A DNA stretch of 64,000 nucleotides from Buddleja alternifolia (taxonomy: Eukaryota; Streptophyta; Magnoliopsida; Lamiales; Scrophulariaceae): contig CM033405.1 in assembly GCA_019426215.1 (NCBI GenBank), forward strand, positions 29,232,199-29,296,198, in the 5' to 3' direction. Shown one piece after another: positions 58,012 to 64,000 of this stretch; within the stretch, counting starts at the first letter, position 1; every line of letters starts with the position of its first letter. A program made the position numbers and the translations under genes. The notes below the pieces were generated by a model. It did no database searches. It was not told the DNA's origin and saw only the letters and a program-made list of their open reading frames with translations.

Positions 58012-58965
58012 CCCTCGACCAAGGACGAATTCAGGAATTAGTTGTTGGGAGAGGCCGAGGTACTATTAATAAAATTAATAATTTAAAATTTAATTATAAT
58101 TATATATTCAAGTTAATTTTTGCTTTAATAGATAAAAAAATAACAACTACCACGTGCAAAGAAAAAAAAAAGAAAATTAACTTCTAATAAATTTAGTAGT
58201 TTCGAAATATATAAGCAATTCTCTTATAATGTTATCGAATTGTTCACAATGTTCTTTCAAGTCATAGAAATTCATCATATGGTTGAATAAGTGAATACAT
58301 ATAAAGATAGATATTAAATTTTAATACACATATCAAGTTTATATACAACTGAAAATTTCAACAATATGTCAATATTATGACTTTTTTAATAAATAATTCG
58401 ATATAATTAATTTGTACCTTGTGGTGGATAAACTCAAAATTTTTAAATGATAATTAACATTTTCTTGTTTTTAAATTTCTTCATGTCTTGTATTTTTTTT
58501 TCTCCCAATGATCCTTTATATAGGTTTTAGAAGAAGTATTTGCTAATTCTAATACAAATAAGTTTAAAGATAAATTCAAAAGAAAAATATGTGTTGCTAA
58601 AACTAATAAGTGTATAAGAGATTAGAGAAGTTCAAAAAATAAATTAATTAAAATTGTTAACAATTTTTTTTTTATGGTAATTACCATTTTACTTAAACAA
58701 AAAAATTAAATAAAGTAAAAATACACATGATGGCTGGAGCTGCTATATAGCAACGTAGATCTACAAGGCTACAATTATCATGGGGAAGTGGGGGCTCTTT
58801 ACCAACTTCACTCAACAAGTTATATGTCTTTTATATCAAACGTATATTACATAACCTTAGGGGGCCTTAATTATGACAAAATTATGTATAGCCTATAGAA
58901 AAAATTTTGAACTTCGGGGGGGCCGGGGTCCCAGGCACCCCCGTAAATCCGTCCATGCCCTCGAC
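58012..58965. mobile_element. Non-autonomous hAT element with 8-bp TSD CCCTCGAC
   Basis: CCCTCGAC occurs exactly at 58012-58019 and 58958-58965. The 938-bp element between begins CAAGGACGAATTCAGG. The complement of its right end begins CATGGACGGATTTACGGGG, matching at CA.GGACG.ATT.A.G. The interior is AT-rich with no transposase frame. It is distinct from the hAT derivative at 33315. Confidence 0.85.
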
Positions 58966-59657
58966 TTATATATATCTATTATTGCACTATGCTCCAACGA
59001 CATTTTTCAAACAAAATTTTCGTTGCGAAGCTATTTCTCAATCGTCGTCGATTCACTTAGACTCTAGATTTCAATATCTATATCACTACATATACATTGC
59101 GTTGTTAATTATTATAATCTCCAAACATTTCATTTATTTTCGTCCTTAATTGACACTGTTTACAGTAAAAGTATGAGGGCTTGTCATGCTTTTACCATTT
59201 ATCGTTGGCAGTATCAGAAAGTTGTTATCAAGTATTCTGCTTGTGAGCATGAATAGGGGGAAGATGGGAGGAGGCGACTGACGAAGATTTTTTTGTCTGA
59301 AAAATTTTGATCTTGAAATATTTAGGGGATAAAGTTTTACAATGAATGTAAATTTAGGGGCAAGGTGCTAACTTAAGTTACTCTTGGGGGTAATATGTCA
59401 AGACATTCATATTTGAGGGGTCATTTTACATCCTTATATCTAATTAGTGGATTAATTTGGAGATATAATCAGGTGTTATAGGGACTTATTGTGTGTGTAA
59501 CGAGCGTTGACTGGAATCTTATTGGATAAAGGTCAAATGGATGTATGGATAGAAAAGAAATTAAAAATCCAACACGTGTTTAATATGTGTTCATGGCCTA
59601 CTTGTTGTTTATAGGTGAGCAGAGTCGTTTCTACGTAACCAAACTTTTTAGTTATCA
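58966..59657. other. Noncoding DNA, no gene recognised
   Basis: Short frames only, with no motif on either strand. Confidence 0.4.
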
Positions 59658-59932
59658 TTTTTTTAGGGATAATTACACTCACACCCTTTTAATGATGGGG
59701 TGATTACACAAGTCTTCCCTCACTAATTGATAATTATAAATACACCCCCTCATATTAAAATTTTTTTACAATTGCACCCCCTATGTGTAACAATTCTTAC
59801 AATTACACCCCCTGTGAACCTTACAAATAGACCCCCTGAGGGGGCGTATTTGTAATTATCAATTAGTGAGGGGAGGTTTATGTAATTACCCCATCATTGA
59901 GGGAGTATGAGTGTAATTATCCCTTTTTTTTA
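59658..59932. mobile_element. Foldback MITE, family F, copy 4
   Basis: The element 59666-59923 begins GGGATAATTACACTCACACC. The complement of its right end begins GGGATAATTACACTCATACT, and the inverted match extends through much of the element (TCACTAATTGATAATTA.AAATAC). TTTTTTTA on the left and T-run plus A on the right are compatible with an 8-bp duplication. Confidence 0.82.
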
Positions 59933-60309
59933 TGCCCAACTAGTACATGGCTGGTATGCCACATTACTCTCCGTAATTGACCAACGGACTTATAAGGGGG
60001 AAATTCTTGTTTAGATCTAATTTAGTTGAACTGAAATTATACATCGAAAATGGGATTTTCAATATTTGGAGATATGTTGGGCACTTGTGGCAATTGTTTC
60101 TTTAATTTCTTTGAGATAATACAAGAGATTCTCTTATAATTACTTTTTAAATATGTTTGATTGTTTGTCATACCTTTGGAACCAAGGTTGCGTAATTCGA
60201 AATATGAGTTTTCGTTGCGAATATAATTAATGATGTTCCACATCGTTTTGCAGAGATTTTTGCATTCAAAAGCTACGCTTTGACAAAATTGAAAGATACG
60301 AACTTTAAT

Positions 60310-60798
60310 CATAATTTGTTATAAAAGAATAAGTATCTCATAATAATAATACAACAGTTAGCACGAACTCGATTTAAAAGTTACATACGCTTTACCCCTC
60401 TAAACTATCCCTCTAAACTATATCATTTGTGTAACAAACTTTGCATGATTTACCCCCTCTCATTCATGTTAAATTATCCTTAATACCTTTAACTACATTT
60501 ATCCTTTTATGTTTTCTTTCTTCCACTACTTTTTTTTTTTTCCTTTTACGACATAAATCTGAAAAAATAAGGGATGACTAGTATTAAATATAAATGACAC
60601 CTTATGGAAGGGGTAAGTCGTGCAAATTTTATTTACGGTATGTTTGATACATGAGGAAAGTATATTTTATTATAGTAATAATTCATAAGAAGTACGTAAG
60701 TATTTAAATTAAACAGAAGTACTTGGCAAGAAAAAACAATAATCTACATTAGGAAAAAGGTTAAGAAATTTTAAAAAAGAAAAAAAGAGACACCTTTG
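60310..60798. other. AT-rich noncoding DNA
   Basis: No gene is seen. CTACGCTTT-to-TTACCCC type words near 60380-60470 (CTTTACCCCTCTAAACTATCC) resemble another high-copy spacer repeat. Confidence 0.35.
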
Positions 60799-61085
60799 AA
60801 AAACTGAATAAAAATAGAAAATTTTTAGCTCGAACCTAATTTGATATTACTTAATTGTAATTATCTCTTCTTCTTTTTTTATCAATTTGTTTACCTTGAG
60901 AATTATATTGATCTCGGTCCTAACTAATTTTGATTTTTAAAAACTGAATAAAAATAGAAAAGTTTTAGCTCGAACCTAATTTGATATTACTTAATTGTAA
61001 TTATCCCTTCTTTTTTTATCAATTAGTGCAATTTGTTTACCTCGCGAACTATATTGATCTCGGTCATGCCTAATTTTGATTTTTA
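60799..61085. repeat. Tandem duplication, two units of about 140 bp
   Basis: AAAACTGAATAAAAATAGAAAA followed by TTTTAGCTCGAACCTAATTT and, later, ATTGATCTCGGTC...CTAATTTTGATTTTTA occurs at 60799-60938 and again at 60939-61085. There are a few substitutions and a 10-base insertion (TTAGTGCAAT) in unit 2. Confidence 0.85.
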
Positions 61086-62160
61086 TTTTCCATAAAAGTA
61101 ATATACTAAAATATTGAGCTCCATTTTTCTTCTATTTTTTTAAGCTATGTTTGATCTTTGAATATAACACGGACGTTAAAAGATTGGTGTTTTCCACATT
61201 TTAGATTATATATGACGTGGAAAAAATAGTTATTTTAATTTTATTGACTATTTGGAAAATCTTTTGTCATGGGCTGCACTTGTCAATATAAGGTGGGCTA
61301 TAATGTCAGAACAAGTCCAATTAGAAAACTAAAAATTGGGCCTCAAGCCCTGCTCTATCTAATTGGAGCCTTGTACTTGGTCTGGTTCATGGAATTGGAT
61401 TAGGGCCCTGTTGTCTATGTGGTTGAAGAACAGAATCTGCTTGTAGGCTCAAATGAGTTTGGCGTCGCGGTTGAAAAGCTAAAATTTGCATTTAAAGTCC
61501 AAACACTACTTTGATGACTAGTCTCTTTTCTATATTTCCCGTTTGGATCTTTTTGTGTTACAAATCCACATTTTGGAAAAGCTGAAAAGTCTAGCTTTTG
61601 TCATAATCGATTCTGCAATATTTAATTATATGATAATCAAGATGCAAAAGTTGGGTCAAACTCACCCTAAATTTGTTTTGGAAGAATATTTAGCGCTCTT
61701 ATTGTGTAATCTTGTTCGTACTTTTAGGTGTTGGAAAATTATGTTTTAATAAAAGTGAAAAAGAAATTTTCTTCGTAATCAGTTTTTACGAGAATCGAAC
61801 ACACTTTAGTAGGTTGTTTGGGTGAGCTTATAATCCCCTTCAAATATTTTATAAGGTTTTAGAAAGATTATAAAATGTCTTTGGTAATTTTTTTAAGATA
61901 ATTTTGTTAAAAAATTTCCAAATAAAATATTACGATAAAGTTGGTCATTGGAATTTATTATAAAAAATCTTATCAGGCATCTTTAATTTGACCATCTTAA
62001 TAACAATATTTTCATTACTAACATCTTATAATGTCTATTATCTTATTTTATCCAAATATTAAGAGCAGTTGTTTTAAAAATATGATCCAATTGTAATTGT
62101 AAACTTTTAAATCTGAAATTCTAGGTCCATTTTGAAATCAAATTTATTTTAGTTTCAGTA
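61086..62160. other. AT-rich noncoding DNA
   Basis: No gene is recognised. 61820-61870 has a GTGAGCTTATAATCCCCTTC patch like the intron-5 MITE. Confidence 0.4.
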
Positions 62161-62298
62161 GAGTACTAGAGCTGTCAATGGATCGAATGAGGACCAAATC
62201 TGGCCTTCATGCTATTTCATTTTGATGATGACTTATTTTCTAACCCTATACAAATCATTTTTCTAGATATTACAATTTTCACACGAGTCATGTGAACT

Positions 62299-62300
<2 letters not shown>

Positions 62301-62339
<39 letters not shown>
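62301..62339. repeat. (TA)n microsatellite
   Basis: About 39 bases of pure TA. Confidence 0.95.
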
Positions 62340-62342
<3 letters not shown>

Positions 62343-62430
62343 CAGGAATATTGTAAATATTGAAGTTTAACCGGATCCGTCTAATTTTTCAATGAGTCCA
62401 GCTATTAGGCCCATTACTCAGGGAATTTTA

Positions 62431-62515
62431 AAAAATGTCCTGGTCATTTAAATAGAAAAACTCGGGCCCGAAAAAATGTCCTGGTCATTTAAATAAAAAA
62501 ACTCGGACTCGAATT
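62431..62515. repeat. Short tandem duplication, about 42-bp units
   Basis: AAAAAATGTCCTGGTCATTT followed by AAATAGAAAAACTCGGGCCCG is repeated at once with a few changes (AAATAAAAAAACTCGGACTCG). Confidence 0.85.
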
Positions 62516-62639
62516 ATTGTGAATGCATAAAATTTCATTAAAAAATGTTATCACAATCGCTCCTAATAATACTGAATTAGTTTTAGATTTTTGGGCTTAA
62601 AATATTTCAAGAAGAACAATAATTAAATCTATCTGATGT

Positions 62640-62900
62640 GGTGAAATATGTTTAGTGGGCTGAGTTGAATACATGGATTACTCTATGACCCAAACCCCAC
62701 TCACTTATCACAGTTAGGGTTTCTTGTACCCTATGAATAGGAACTATAAATATTATTCTAAGATTGAAAAGGGGATTTAGGAATTATATCTTTAACGTTA
62801 TATGAAGTTTTTTGGTGGATTTTTGACTTGAGCGTCACAGTGCTAATGTCAGAGGAAACCCTGGGAGCCCCCTTTTAACTCTCTTTTCTTTTGCAAGTCT
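62640..62900 (+). repeat. Gypsy-LTR-like fragment
   Basis: ACTATAAATATTATTC near 62741 and TTGACTTGAGCGTCACAGTG near 62825 resemble the promoter and R-region of plant gypsy LTRs. Ends and duplication were not identified. Confidence 0.35.
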
Positions 62901-63234
62901 AGGTACAAAAATGACGAAAAAAATTCTAAAGATCTATGGTGCAAAGTTCAGCCCGTCACTATCCTTTTGTACTTTTTCTTCCTTTTTTTCCTTTCATTTC
63001 TTGAACACTTTGGTTGAATAAAATAGATGATCTTACAAAACGTAATAAAGTGACTATATATGTGGGTTGGTGGTCCAGTAAATTAACCATTTCATTTGCT
63101 TTTCATGGTGATGGTCATAAGCCATTATATATTTCGTGTTGTCAAAAATATTTGTCTTTTATTCTCTTCAAGATGTCTTTGTGTAAGAATTGACCAGAGT
63201 TTGACCTATAACATGAACAAACATTATGAAAATC

Positions 63235-63457
63235 AAGAGGTTTTCTTTTCTTTTTCTTTTTTGGTTTCCCAATGAGGTGTCTGGGTCAGCTTTCGCACAC
63301 CTCGATTAATCCCCGTTCGCAGTGCATGGCTGCCGTTGGCCAAACATTATTTTGGCAACACTGGGAATCGATCCTAGTAGTACACCAGATCGACCCCAAG
63401 TTGTCCTAGTGATAATTTTATACCACTGGGCCAAAAAGCTTGGTTAAGAGGTTTTCT
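63235..63457 (-). mobile_element. tRNA-derived SINE, family B, with 12-bp TSD
   Basis: AAGAGGTTTTCT occurs exactly at 63235-63246 and 63446-63457. The element between (63247-63445), read on the minus strand, has box A TGGCCCAGTGGTA (plus about 63421-63433) and box B GGATCGATTCCC (plus about 63363-63374). It ends in an A-rich tail (T-rich at 63247-63267). It is unrelated in its body to the SINEs at 3757 and 31558. Confidence 0.87.
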
Positions 63458-63526
63458 AATTATAACATTTCCTTCAGTCTAATCCCTAAAATGTACGATT
63501 TAAGTAGAATGAAAGAGAAAAATGGT

Positions 63527-63530
<4 letters not shown>

Positions 63531-63564
<34 letters not shown>
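63531..63564. repeat. (TA)n microsatellite
   Basis: About 34 bases of TA. Confidence 0.95.
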
Positions 63565-63565
<1 letters not shown>

Positions 63566-64000
63566 TTTTCACCGTAGATTAAATAAAATTTTAGTAATAA
63601 CACCGCATTTTTCTTATATAATTGGCCAATAATTTACGTCTTGAGTGAGACACGTTGTCAATTTTCTGCATTTTGTAACCGATCTTTAATGGTGGTATTA
63701 AAATTGTGTTTTATTTCATATTCTTTGTCTGATAATTTTTTTGATTCTGCACTTCATACTCACCTACATAACAAGTGTACATATCCATGTTAACTATTTT
63801 TTTAGAAAATTGATAAAGACACTCCACATTTTGCTAGAGGCACTCCACTTTTATTAAATTTCATCACATTAGACAAAAATGCCCTTTAGTCCATTAAAGT
63901 AATTCTTATCATTTTTTTTTGACAAAATAGTTTTATGCTACTTTTCTAACAAAATGTAGAATAAGTATTCAAAATTTGATATTTCTTAATTTTAAAATTC

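Noticed and set aside
1..64000. CRISPR arrays, operons, ribosome binding sites, riboswitches
   Set aside because: The window is eukaryotic nuclear DNA; no array of regularly spaced repeats or bacterial signals exists.

Overview
This is a plant nuclear genomic window, most likely from a eudicot; a Lamiales-like asterid is a guess from repeat style. It is AT-rich, has short GT-AG introns and a canonical plant U6 snRNA gene, and is dominated by nested transposable elements. Only three host genes look intact. They are a U6 snRNA (3199-3300, +), a REC/TSS-type CLU and TPR protein (37716-53659, +, 23 coding exons, about 1,799 aa, open throughout) and a small heptahelical PAQR protein of the HHP family (57544-54789, -, 3 exons, about 345 aa). 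The last two genes converge.

Layout. 1-525: 3' end of a Ty3/gypsy element (polyprotein tail plus LTR). 1210-2965: 5'-truncated L1-type LINE on the minus strand. 3133-3300: U6 gene with its upstream element. 3757-3955: tRNA-derived SINE. 5846-6413: tandem T-rich repeat whose third unit resumes at 21074. It is split by a TIR element (6414-21073) that carries fragments of several host-type genes: a WRN-type exonuclease, a GRF-like zinc finger, a GNAT acetyltransferase and unrecognised minus-strand exons. A Tat-lineage Ty3/gypsy retrotransposon (10094-20607) sits inside it, with two 700-bp LTRs, TSD CAGAC, degenerate gag-pro-pol and a spliced antisense extra ORF. 21190-28400: two older Tat fragments on the minus strand, one interrupted by a 2.16-kb copia-like solo LTR with TSD GTGTT. 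28400-37600: accessory DNA with G/C homopolymers, foldback MITEs, a second SINE copy, a hAT deletion derivative with an 8-bp TSD, and a 505-bp Tat-type solo LTR (TSD AGGAT). 37600-57720: the gene pair, with MITEs in the introns. 57800-64000: no host gene; a second non-autonomous hAT element, a foldback MITE, tandem duplications and a third SINE.

The genes do not form a pathway. The window is best read as a small gene island beside a deeply nested repeat region. The most interesting structures are the gene-fragment-carrying TIR element with its nested retrotransposon, the antisense intron-containing ORF in that retrotransposon, the two intron-like insertions in its integrase, and a SINE family whose 3' end resembles the 3' end of the nearby LINE. 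No wholly new molecular system could be demonstrated from sequence reading alone.
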